A stretch of DNA of 47,761 nucleotides from Desulfuromonadales bacterium (GTDB lineage: Bacteria > Desulfobacterota > Desulfuromonadia > Desulfuromonadales > BM103). The first letter of the stretch is position 1, and the number at the start of each line of letters is the position of its first letter. Location: the NCBI GenBank assembly GCA_030145205.1, contig JAQYVZ010000026.1:1-47761 (forward strand), read 5' to 3'. The notes under the pieces were generated by a model. It searched no databases, was not told the origin of the DNA, and saw nothing but the letters and a program-made list of their open reading frames with translations. This document shows, piece after piece, positions 24,438 to 32,481 of the stretch. Made by a program: the position numbers and the translations under genes.

Positions 24438-24869
24438 ATGTCACAGGCAGAGAATGCAAAAACGGCAAAAGTTCATTACACCGGGACCTTGACTGATGGT
24501 ACGGTTTTCGATAGCTCGCGTGAGCGCGACCCTCTTGAATTTGCAGTAGGGTCCGGCCAGGTCATCAAGGGTTTTGACGATGCAGTGGAGGATATGGCCA
24601 TCGGTGATACCAAAACCGTAACCATTCCCGCTGAGGAAGCCTACGGGCCGCGTATTGATGAGCTGATTGTTGAGGTAGAACACAGCCAGTTCGCTGAAGG
24701 GGTTGTTCCTGAAATCGGCATGCAGCTGCAGGCAGCAAACGGCGAAGGTCAGCCCCCCACGGTGGTGACCGTAACCGCCGTGACCGAAGAGAAGGTCACT
24801 CTCGATGCCAACCACCCCTTGGCGGGCGAGGAGCTGACTTTTGAAATCGAACTGCTTGAGCTTGCCTAA
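24438..24869 (+). CDS. FKBP-type peptidyl-prolyl isomerase, SlyD-like
   Basis: A 143-residue cytoplasmic isomerase and chaperone. The FKBP half comprises [17 protein letters not shown] near residues 11-27, [19 protein letters not shown] near 35-53 and [10 protein letters not shown] near 64-73. An inserted-flap region of about 60 residues follows, then [19 protein letters not shown] near the end, as in SlyD/SlpA proteins. The His-rich metal-binding tail of E. coli SlyD is absent. AGGAGGTGAC immediately precedes the ATG, and a terminator follows the stop. A second FKBP of this type is at 31796. Confidence 0.93.
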   Translation: MSQAENAKTAKVHYTGTLTDGTVFDSSRERDPLEFAVGSGQVIKGFDDAVEDMAIGDTKTVTIPAEEAYGPRIDELIVEVEHSQFAEGVVPEIGMQLQAANGEGQPPTVVTVTAVTEEKVTLDANHPLAGEELTFEIELLELA

Positions 24870-24916
24870 GCAGGTTTGATTGTCCCCGCTCATACTGTTC
24901 ACGTTTGAAGAATTTC

Positions 24917-24945
24917 AAGAGGCCGCCGTTGCGGCCTCTTTTTTT
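24917..24945 (+). terminator. Rho-independent terminator after the FKBP gene
   Basis: AAGAGGCCGC (24917-24926) and GCGGCCTCTT (24931-24940) form a perfect stem with a 4-base loop, followed by a T run. Confidence 0.92.
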
Positions 24946-25035
24946 GTCCCGGCTTTTCAAGTAGGATGAAACCTGATTTTCACCTAAGCTTCTTTACGAT
25001 TGGTTAAGAACCGGGTGAAATTGCTGGAGGAGGGG

Positions 25036-25398
25036 ATGATACTTCACTTATTGCTGCTGATCAGCTGGATGGTTCTGCTCGGCTGGTTGTCCTTGATGTC
25101 TTCCCCCCCCCAGGTTCCTGGACTGTTTGGTTGGGACAAGCTGCAGCATGCTGTGGCTTATGGGCTGCTTGCCTGGCTGATGGCTTATGTCATGCTTAGC
25201 AGTAAAAAATTCCGGCCCTCTGCGACCTGGTGGTCTGCTGGACTGTGTGCTCTTTTGTTCGGGGCAGGCATGGAGCTTCTGCAACAGGCGATGCACGCCG
25301 GTCGCGCGGCTGAATGGCAAGATCTGGTCGCAGATGCCTTAGGTATTCTGCTAGCGTGTGTCATATTCCGTCAGACAATCAAGATTAAATCACACTGA
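25036..25398 (+). CDS. VanZ-like small membrane protein
   Basis: A 120-residue inner-membrane protein with hydrophobic segments near residues 3-20, 37-53, 65-85 and 95-115. The VanZ-type pattern is visible: DKLQHAVAYGLLAWLM near 33-48 and GMELLQQAMHAGRAAEWQDLVADALG near 80-105. VanZ relatives are linked to teicoplanin resistance in some Gram-positives, but in this setting the role is unknown. A GGAGGAGGGG stretch sits just before the ATG at 25036; the frame extends 12 codons upstream without a ribosome site. Confidence 0.8.
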   Translation: MILHLLLLISWMVLLGWLSLMSSPPQVPGLFGWDKLQHAVAYGLLAWLMAYVMLSSKKFRPSATWWSAGLCALLFGAGMELLQQAMHAGRAAEWQDLVADALGILLACVIFRQTIKIKSH

Positions 25399-25422
25399 AC
25401 CCAACGTTTTTTTAGAATCGCT

Positions 25423-28119
25423 ATGGACAGTCTCCTGAATGAACATGCCCACTCCGGGCTCCCGATTTTGACAGTCAATAACCGCCTTGCCCGGCTGTTG
25501 ACCGACCAGTATGACCAATGTCAATGTGATGCCGGTCTGACGGCCTGGCAACGCCCTGTCATTCTCAGCCTGAGTGCCTGGGCGGATACACAGCTGGGGA
25601 CGCTGATGGACGTGGATACGCGGCTCAATCGGGCACAGTGCCTCAACGTCTGGGAGTCGATCATTGAAGCTGACCAGGGTGCCGATAGATCGTCTCTGCT
25701 GCAAATCCCTCAGACAGCCAAGCGGGTTCACCAGGCACACCAGCTGTTGGTTCGCTACGGGACGAATTTCTCATCGGACGCCGCTGCACCAGATCACCAG
25801 GCCTTTCTCCACTGGCGGGCACGTTGGCACGAGCTGGCCCGGCAGCATGGGTGGCGCGATCCTGCCGAAACCTGTGACATGGTTGTGGCAGCCTTGACCG
25901 CTGGTCGCCTGGATCTTCCTCAAGCCATCATTCTGGCGGGATTCGATGAGTTGACTCCTGATGTTGATCGTCTCTGCAGCGCGATTCGTGGCTGTGGCTG
26001 CGCTGTGAATCTTTGGACCCCGCCACCCCGTGAGGACGTCGGCATTCATCGCTTTGACGACGCGCCGAATCCCTCGGAAGAGGTGCGCAGCTGTGCGCGC
26101 TGGGTCCGCCATCTGCTTGACGTTCAACCGCACGTCTCCATCGGCATTGTTGTGCCGCAACTGGAGGCGTACCGATCATTGTTTGACACGGTTTTTCAGG
26201 CTGAACTTGAACCGGAAGCAACGGTCGACGGCCATGAAGCCCCTCTCGCCTACAATATCTCTCTGCCGCGTCGGCTGGACCGCGAAGGGCCGGTGCGCGC
26301 CGCATTGAGCCTCCTGAAACTGGGCCGACAGATTGAGCAAGAGGCCCTCAGTTGGCTGATCCGTTCACCCTACATCGGGACTTCGGAAGCAGAACGTGCG
26401 CATCGTGGCCGGCTGGATCGCCGGATGCGAGAAGATGGTCGACCACTGTGGAGCCTCGGACAGGCCAAAACTTTTGCGGAACGTTTTGCGATTCGGTCCG
26501 GTTTGAAGCGGTGCGGGATCAGTCGTCTGCTCGCTGCGTGCGAACAGGGGCAGCGGACGGCAGCAAAGCGCAGACCGGGCGATTGGGCAGAAGCCTTCCT
26601 GCTCCTTTTGCAAAATGCAAGCTGGCCCGGGGCGCGAACGCTTTCAAGCCGTGAATTCCAGGTGGTGGAGGCGTTTCAGGCGGTCTTCGTCGATATGGCA
26701 AAGCTTGATCGCGTCTCCGGGCCGATTTCGCGCAAGATGGCCCTCGCTATCCTGCAGCGTCTGGCTGGGGACAGCCCGTTTCAGCCGGAGAGTCCGGCCA
26801 GCGCAGTCCAGGTCCTGGGTTTGCTTGAAGCAGGCGGTCTGTCCTTCGATTACCTCTGGGTGCCCGGTTTGCATGACGGCGCTTTTCCGCAACCACCCGA
26901 CCCTAATCCGTTTATCCCGCTGGATGTGCAACGCAGGTGTCAGATGCAGCGTGCAGACGCTGACCGGGAAAGGCTGTTCGCCCATCAGGTTGCCGAACGT
27001 CTGTTCCGCTCAGCCTCCCAGGTTGTGCTCAGTTGGCCGCAGCAGCGGGACGGTCTGGAACAGCGCCCCAGCCCTCTGATTACTGCTTACCCGGCGGCGA
27101 TCCCGGACATGTCTGCTCCCGCTTCCCCGCACAGGCAGATGATGACGTCCCGTAAGGCCTTGGAAACCCTGCTTGATGATCGGGCGCCGGCATTGAACTC
27201 CAAAAAACGCTTCAGCGGTGGCACCGGTATCCTAAAGGATCAGGCATTATGCCCGTTCCGTGCCTTTGCCCACTTCCGGCTGCGTGCCAGGGAGTTGAGT
27301 ACTGCCGAGATCGGTTTTGACGGTCTGGAGCGAGGCTCCCTTGCACATCACTCCCTGGAGTTTTTCTGGAAGGATGTCCAGGACCAGGCGGGCTTGATGA
27401 CCCTGACTCCGGAGGAACTGAAGCTTCGGATCAATTGTGCTGTCGATAAGGCCCTGGACCGGTTCGAGAAGGAAAAACGCAGGGATGTGCCGCCTCTCCA
27501 GAAAGCCCTTGAGTCGTCACGATTGTTTGGACTGCTGCAGCGCTGGCTGGCGCTTGAAGCCAAACGGCCGCCGTTCCGGGTCGATGTTGTTGAGTTGAAT
27601 CATACGATTGAAGTGGGTGGCCTGTTGATCAGCACCCGCATCGACAGGATTGATGAGCTGGGGGACGGCCGGGGGATGGCGATCATTGATTACAAGACGG
27701 GGCAGCCGGATCCCGCGCAATGGTTCGAGGAACGGATCACCGAACCACAGCTGCCGCTCTATTGTCTTTCTTTGCCTCAGAAACAGGTCGGTGCGGTTCT
27801 GTTTGCTCAGGTTCGCAGCAAGCCGTCGGAAAATACCTTTCGGGGCATCCTGCGCGATGAAGAGGGGAGCTGGTCGGGGCTGCGTTGTTACTCCCTCGAC
27901 CGGCTGTCTCAGGAGAAGGGGCTCTCGACGTTTGATGCAGTCCTTGAGTATTGGCAGACGACCCTGGCCAAGCTCGGCAATGCTTTTGTGGACGGCGACG
28001 CGCGGGTTGACCCTGTCGATCGGGATCTGGCCTGCAAATATTGTGACCTGAGCTCCTTGTGTCGCATTTATGAGGACAACAACGCGCCCCTGGTGTTGCG
28101 GGAGGGGATTCATGACTGA
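25423..28119 (+). CDS. AddB-like nuclease of the TIGR03623 DNA-repair family
   Basis: An 898-residue protein with an inactivated helicase-like N-terminal part (LPILTVNNRLARLL near 12-25) and a C-terminal PD-(D/E)XK nuclease domain. RGSLAHHSLEFFW lies near 635-647, RIDRIDEL near 737, and the catalytic IIDYKTGQ places D756 and K758. Cys610 (CPFRAF) with Cys871, Cys874 and Cys880 (C-x2-C-x5-C) would hold a [4Fe-4S] staple as in AddB. This layout fits the group annotated TIGR03623. It overlaps the helicase gene by eight bases, so the two should form one end-processing complex for double-strand-break repair. Confidence 0.87.
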   Translation: MDSLLNEHAHSGLPILTVNNRLARLLTDQYDQCQCDAGLTAWQRPVILSLSAWADTQLGTLMDVDTRLNRAQCLNVWESIIEADQGADRSSLLQIPQTAKRVHQAHQLLVRYGTNFSSDAAAPDHQAFLHWRARWHELARQHGWRDPAETCDMVVAALTAGRLDLPQAIILAGFDELTPDVDRLCSAIRGCGCAVNLWTPPPREDVGIHRFDDAPNPSEEVRSCARWVRHLLDVQPHVSIGIVVPQLEAYRSLFDTVFQAELEPEATVDGHEAPLAYNISLPRRLDREGPVRAALSLLKLGRQIEQEALSWLIRSPYIGTSEAERAHRGRLDRRMREDGRPLWSLGQAKTFAERFAIRSGLKRCGISRLLAACEQGQRTAAKRRPGDWAEAFLLLLQNASWPGARTLSSREFQVVEAFQAVFVDMAKLDRVSGPISRKMALAILQRLAGDSPFQPESPASAVQVLGLLEAGGLSFDYLWVPGLHDGAFPQPPDPNPFIPLDVQRRCQMQRADADRERLFAHQVAERLFRSASQVVLSWPQQRDGLEQRPSPLITAYPAAIPDMSAPASPHRQMMTSRKALETLLDDRAPALNSKKRFSGGTGILKDQALCPFRAFAHFRLRARELSTAEIGFDGLERGSLAHHSLEFFWKDVQDQAGLMTLTPEELKLRINCAVDKALDRFEKEKRRDVPPLQKALESSRLFGLLQRWLALEAKRPPFRVDVVELNHTIEVGGLLISTRIDRIDELGDGRGMAIIDYKTGQPDPAQWFEERITEPQLPLYCLSLPQKQVGAVLFAQVRSKPSENTFRGILRDEEGSWSGLRCYSLDRLSQEKGLSTFDAVLEYWQTTLAKLGNAFVDGDARVDPVDRDLACKYCDLSSLCRIYEDNNAPLVLREGIHD

Positions 28120-31100
28120 CCGTCCCGGCGATTGGGCCGCACGCCACAAGGCGATCGATATCAGCTGCTCCTGCATTGTGCAGGCACCGGCTGGCTCCGG
28201 TAAAACCGAGCTCCTGACCCAGCGTTTGCTGGCTTTGCTCGCGCAGGCAAAAAAACCGGAAGAGATTCTCGCAATCACCTTTACCCGCAAAGCTGCCGGC
28301 GAAATGAAAGCACGTCTGCTGGAGGCACTCGACGCAGCAGACCTGCCGACGGCGCCGATGGCGACACACGCCAGGGAGACCTGGGAACTGGCGCGGCTTG
28401 TTCTCGAGGCGGATCAGCGCAACGGCTGGCACCTGCGAGAGAATCCGGCGCGCTTACAGCTGCTGACAATTGACAGCCTGTGCGCTCACCTGACCCGCCG
28501 GATGCCCTGGCTGGCTCGTTTCGGCGATCAGCCGACCGTCACAGACCAGCCTGCAGAGCTCTATCGCCAAGCAACCGAGCACCTGCTGACGGACATCGAG
28601 GAGACCTCTGCTGTCGCCGCATCGATGAGGTGTCTGTTGGAACACCTCGATAATCGGATGAGCGTGCTGCGTGATCTTCTGGTCAGTATGCTTGGTCGTC
28701 GCGACCAATGGATCAGGCATGTTTTGCAGCAGCGCACTGATGAGGCGCGGCGCCTGCTGGAAAAGGGGTTGCAAGCCTACATCCAAAAAGAACTCGAGCA
28801 AACTCACGATCTCCTTGGTGTCGATTTCTGCCGGGAGCTGGTTGAGTTGGGTGTCTATGCAGCCGAGAACCTTGATGACCATGGTGCATCACCTCTGGCG
28901 GCACTGGCCGGCCGAACATCCCTGGATGCGGCCGTAGCCGATTTCGATGCCTGGCTGGCAATTGCCCATCTGACCTTGACAGCCCAGGGCGATCTTCGCA
29001 AAAGTGTCGACAAGCGCCTCGGATTCCCGGCGGCGAAGGCGGGGCCGGCTTTTGAGATGAAGCAGCGCATGAAAGACTGTCTGGAGGCCTTGCAGACGAA
29101 TCCGCAGGCCGTGGCAGCCCTATGCGAGTTACGACATCTCCCGGCAGCAATCTACACTGAGGAACAGTGGACGGTTCTGGATGCACTGATTGAGCTCTTG
29201 CCGGCAGTTGTTGTTGAACTGCAGCAGGTGTTCCGGACGCAGGGCGCCGTCGATTTTATCGAGATTGCCGGTGCGGCCCAGGCCGCTCTGGGACATGTTC
29301 AGCAACCGGAAGATCTGTTACTGCAGCTGGACAGCACGCTCCGGCATATCCTCGTTGATGAATTTCAGGATACGTCATTCACGCAATACACCCTTCTGGA
29401 AAAACTCACGGCTGGCTGGTCACCTGGAGATGGTCGGACGCTGTTCATCGTCGGTGATCCGATGCAGTCGATCTACCGTTTCCGCGAAGCTGATGTCGGA
29501 CTGTTTCTTCGGGTGTGTGAGCAGGGTTTGAACAGCCTGCCCATGGAACGACTCTGCCTGTCGGCCAATTTCAGGTCCCAGGCTCATCTTGTTGACTGGG
29601 CTAACGATTTCTTCCGCGAACTGTTCCCCGTGCGTGAAGATCAGTTGCGTGGCGCCGTGCGTTTCGCTCCGGCAACCGCCGTTCATCCTCCATTGGATGG
29701 TGGTGCCGTCACGTTCACCTGTTTTGAAAACCGCCAGGATCGAGCGGAAGCTGAGCAGGTTCTGGAGCTCGTGCAGCAGGCAAAGCGTCGGCGTCCCGAC
29801 GGCTCGATCGCTGTTTTGGTTCGCTCCCGACACCATCTGACCGAAATCGTGCGCACTTTGAAGGGCGCAGGGTTGATCTTCCAGGCTCAGGATATTGACA
29901 GCCTTGCACAGCGTTCAGTGGTCCAGGATTTACTGGCGTTGACCCGCGCTCTGCTGCTGCCGGCAGACCGGGTCGCCTGGTTGTCAGTTTTGAGGGCGCC
30001 CTGGTGTGGCTTGACCCTTGCGGACCTGCATGCTCTGTGCGGCCAGCAGTCGCCTGATTTGACGCTGTATGAGCTACTTGTTGGAAACATCCCTCAGATT
30101 GAAATGTTTGATGTTGTCAGTGAAGAGGGGAGACAGCGCATTGCGCGGGTGTTACCGGTTCTGCAGAGCGCCATGGCCTTACGTGGTCGACTGCCTCTGC
30201 GTCAGCTGGTCGAATCCGCCTGGTTGTCACTCGGTGGCCCGGCTTGTATTGACGAGGCGGGGCTGTTGGATGTCGAACAGGTGTTTACACTTCTGGAGAC
30301 ACAGGATGAGGGTGGTGATCTGTCTTCACTGCCGGAATTTGAAGAGGGCCTCGCCAGGCTGTTTGCTGCGCCTGACCCGCTGGCCGATGCCAGCCTGCAA
30401 CTTATGACGATTCACAAAGCGAAGGGGCTGGAGTTCGATACAGTTATTGTTCCGGGGATGGGCCGTGGTGTTAAGGGTAATGAGCGCTCGCTGCTGCGCT
30501 GGCTGGAACATCCGGATCTGGAGCTATTGCTGGCGCCGATACCAGCCAGTTGCGAAGATCGTGAAGATCAAACCTATCAGGCGCTGGGCCGGATCATGAA
30601 AGAGCGCGCCGACCTGGAAACGCTCAGGTTGATTTATGTCGCTGTCACCCGCGCCCGGGAACGTCTGCATCTGCTCGGTCATGTCCGACGAAATACTGCG
30701 GGCGATCTCAGGCCGGAGAAGGGCTCGTTTTTCGGTGAAACATGGGTTGTCAGTGCAGAACCGGCGGCCCGTCAGCTTTTCGGTGTTGATGAGCAGAATG
30801 AGGTTGTTTCGGCTCCGGCGTTGCTGACCCGGCTGCCGCACGACTGGTCTCTGCCGACGTTTGCCGACGCTGTCCGGCCGGGGGTTGAGGCATCGAAACG
30901 CGCGTCCGATACCGGGCATTATCGAACCGGTGAGGTCCGGACCATGCGAACTGAGGAGGGCCGGGTTGTTGGAACCCTGGTGCATGCCTGGCTGCAGAAG
31001 ATCAGCGAAAGCGGAGTTGACAGCTGGGACCGGTCACGTCTGGAGAGCCAGTGCAGCACGATGGTTGCGCAATGTTTCCGGAACGGCCTATCCCTGAGCC

Positions 31101-31498
31101 AGCATAAGCGCTGTCTGACGAAGATCATACAATGCCTAGTTACGACCATCGAAGACAGTCGCGGGCGCTGGCTGCTGTCCGATCATGCCGAGGCGGCCTG
31201 TGAGTTGGCCTTGAACGGGATGGTCGCGGGCGAACTCGTTCGGGCAAGCATTGACCGGACATTCCTTGATGCGGGCGTACGCTGGGTCGTGGATTACAAG
31301 ACTAGTCAGCCGACGGACGGTGCGACGCCTGAAGCCTTCATGGCCAGGGAAGCTGCACGGTATTCGGCACAAATGATGACGTATCGCAGTTTGCTGCAGG
31401 CGTTCGATCACGAACACCCGGTGCGCACAGCTCTCTATTTCCCGATGCTTGGTAGCTGGTATGAACTGAAGCCTGAGCAGGAGGATCTGCCAGGCTGA
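28112..31498 (+). CDS. AddA-like UvrD-family helicase-nuclease
   Basis: An 1128-residue superfamily 1 helicase. Motif I QAPAGSGKTELLTQR lies near residues 24-38 and motif Ia with AITFTRKAAGEMK near 54-66. Walker B ILVDEFQDTSFTQ is near 413-425, motif III GDPMQSIYRFREAD near 449-462, motif V MTIHKAKGLEFDTVIVPG near 765-782 and motif VI LIYVAVTRARERLHLLG near 840-856. The C-terminal region ends in a RecB-type nuclease with VDYKTSQP near 1062-1069. It resembles AddA and partners the AddB-like gene just upstream. GGGAGGGG fixes the ATG at 28112. The pair probably resects DNA ends for RecA, in place of RecBCD. Confidence 0.9.
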   Translation: MTDRPGDWAARHKAIDISCSCIVQAPAGSGKTELLTQRLLALLAQAKKPEEILAITFTRKAAGEMKARLLEALDAADLPTAPMATHARETWELARLVLEADQRNGWHLRENPARLQLLTIDSLCAHLTRRMPWLARFGDQPTVTDQPAELYRQATEHLLTDIEETSAVAASMRCLLEHLDNRMSVLRDLLVSMLGRRDQWIRHVLQQRTDEARRLLEKGLQAYIQKELEQTHDLLGVDFCRELVELGVYAAENLDDHGASPLAALAGRTSLDAAVADFDAWLAIAHLTLTAQGDLRKSVDKRLGFPAAKAGPAFEMKQRMKDCLEALQTNPQAVAALCELRHLPAAIYTEEQWTVLDALIELLPAVVVELQQVFRTQGAVDFIEIAGAAQAALGHVQQPEDLLLQLDSTLRHILVDEFQDTSFTQYTLLEKLTAGWSPGDGRTLFIVGDPMQSIYRFREADVGLFLRVCEQGLNSLPMERLCLSANFRSQAHLVDWANDFFRELFPVREDQLRGAVRFAPATAVHPPLDGGAVTFTCFENRQDRAEAEQVLELVQQAKRRRPDGSIAVLVRSRHHLTEIVRTLKGAGLIFQAQDIDSLAQRSVVQDLLALTRALLLPADRVAWLSVLRAPWCGLTLADLHALCGQQSPDLTLYELLVGNIPQIEMFDVVSEEGRQRIARVLPVLQSAMALRGRLPLRQLVESAWLSLGGPACIDEAGLLDVEQVFTLLETQDEGGDLSSLPEFEEGLARLFAAPDPLADASLQLMTIHKAKGLEFDTVIVPGMGRGVKGNERSLLRWLEHPDLELLLAPIPASCEDREDQTYQALGRIMKERADLETLRLIYVAVTRARERLHLLGHVRRNTAGDLRPEKGSFFGETWVVSAEPAARQLFGVDEQNEVVSAPALLTRLPHDWSLPTFADAVRPGVEASKRASDTGHYRTGEVRTMRTEEGRVVGTLVHAWLQKISESGVDSWDRSRLESQCSTMVAQCFRNGLSLSQHKRCLTKIIQCLVTTIEDSRGRWLLSDHAEAACELALNGMVAGELVRASIDRTFLDAGVRWVVDYKTSQPTDGATPEAFMAREAARYSAQMMTYRSLLQAFDHEHPVRTALYFPMLGSWYELKPEQEDLPG

Positions 31499-31519
31499 TA
31501 GGGCGGCGTTTGGTGGGCG

Positions 31520-31726
31520 TCAGCTCGAAAGGTCGTCCTGAAATGTTCTTCTTTCAGGGCCACGGTAGTCTTTCTTTGCTGTCAGCCTGATCGGATCGCG
31601 ACCAACGACGGCCCAGCCGTCGGCACGCTTGAAGCTGATCAGGGCGCTTTCTTCGAGCAGGGTGTCAAGCAAATCCGGCTTGACGATGTCGAAGGCGCCG
31701 TTGTTGTACATGACTCGAATCATCAT
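31520..31726 (-). CDS. GSU3473-type small protein
   Basis: A 68-residue protein starting MMIRVMYNNGAFDIVKP. It has a basic C-terminus with GRDPIRL and GPERR, a pattern I recall from the short GSU3473-type family common in Geobacter relatives. No function is known to me. AAGGAG nine bases upstream supports the ATG at 31726. The protein is probably cytoplasmic. It converges with the helicase gene, leaving 21 bases between the stops. Confidence 0.75.
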   Translation of the reverse strand: MMIRVMYNNGAFDIVKPDLLDTLLEESALISFKRADGWAVVGRDPIRLTAKKDYRGPERRTFQDDLSS

Positions 31727-31795
31727 GGTGTAACTCTCCTTGACTGCAGTCATTCCGTTGCTGTTCAACACCGGGGTCCATGCCCCCGCATGGTA

Positions 31796-32239
31796 TCAGT
31801 TCAGCGTTGGGCGGTCGAGGGTCAAGAGTTCGACTTGGAACGTCAGGGTTTGGCCGGCGAGCGGATGGTTCGCATCCAGAACCACGCTGGTCGGCCTGCG
31901 TTGAATGATCTTCATCCGGTAATACGTCCCGTCGGCCGCTTCAATTTCCAGGTGATTGCCTTCACTCAGGTCCAAGTCCTCGGGTAGCACGTCAAGGGAA
32001 ACTTCTTCAACCAGTTGCGTGCGTCTGATCCCGTAAGCTTCCTCCGGGTGAACGGTCACAATCTTGCGCTCACCGACGGCCATGCCGGTAATCGCCCGTT
32101 CCAGTCCGGGCAAAACTTCATGATTGCCTAGCACAAAGCTGGCCGTTTCGTCTTCGGCGTCCGGATTCGCCTGGTCGCCGTTTGGGCTGGCGCCACGACA
32201 GAGGATTGTGACTGTGTCGCCTTCCTGGGCTTTCAGCAT
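31796..32239 (-). CDS. FKBP-type peptidyl-prolyl isomerase, SlyD-like (second copy)
   Basis: A 147-residue isomerase with the same two-part plan as the FKBP at 24438: an FKBP half with HEVLPGLERAITGMAVGERKIVTV near residues 39-62 and PEEAYGIRR, an inserted flap, and [19 protein letters not shown] near the end. The first block is altered (TVTILCRGASPNGDQAN) where the usual YTG-DG-FDSS pocket residues stand, so proline isomerase activity may be weak and chaperone activity may dominate. The protein has no signal peptide, so it is cytoplasmic. It lies 69 bases upstream of the GSU3473-type gene on the same strand. Confidence 0.85.
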   Translation of the reverse strand: MLKAQEGDTVTILCRGASPNGDQANPDAEDETASFVLGNHEVLPGLERAITGMAVGERKIVTVHPEEAYGIRRTQLVEEVSLDVLPEDLDLSEGNHLEIEAADGTYYRMKIIQRRPTSVVLDANHPLAGQTLTFQVELLTLDRPTLN

Positions 32240-32383
32240 AATGGCTTCCTGTGTCTTCCGGGCTCTTTTTAGAATTGTACCTTATTTTCGTGTTGTGTGC
32301 CAGAGAAGTGCTCCGGAAATCAGCCGCCAGGCCAATGTGAATTGTGTAATTTTCGCCCAAATGAATTGCGAGGTGAGCCAGCT

Positions 32384-32412
32384 TTGAGGTAACATGAAAA
32401 TTGATGTATGAA
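32384..32412 (+). promoter_or_regulatory. Possible promoter of prc
   Basis: TTGAGG at 32384-32389, a 17-base spacer and TATGAA at 32407-32412. A GTTGGC/GCCAAC hairpin lies between it and the start codon. Confidence 0.4.
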
Positions 32413-32481
32413 ACGGATTGTGGCGGCGTTGGCTCAGCTGGCGCTCTCGGCCAACCCCTGGTGCTTTAACGGAAAGAACTT

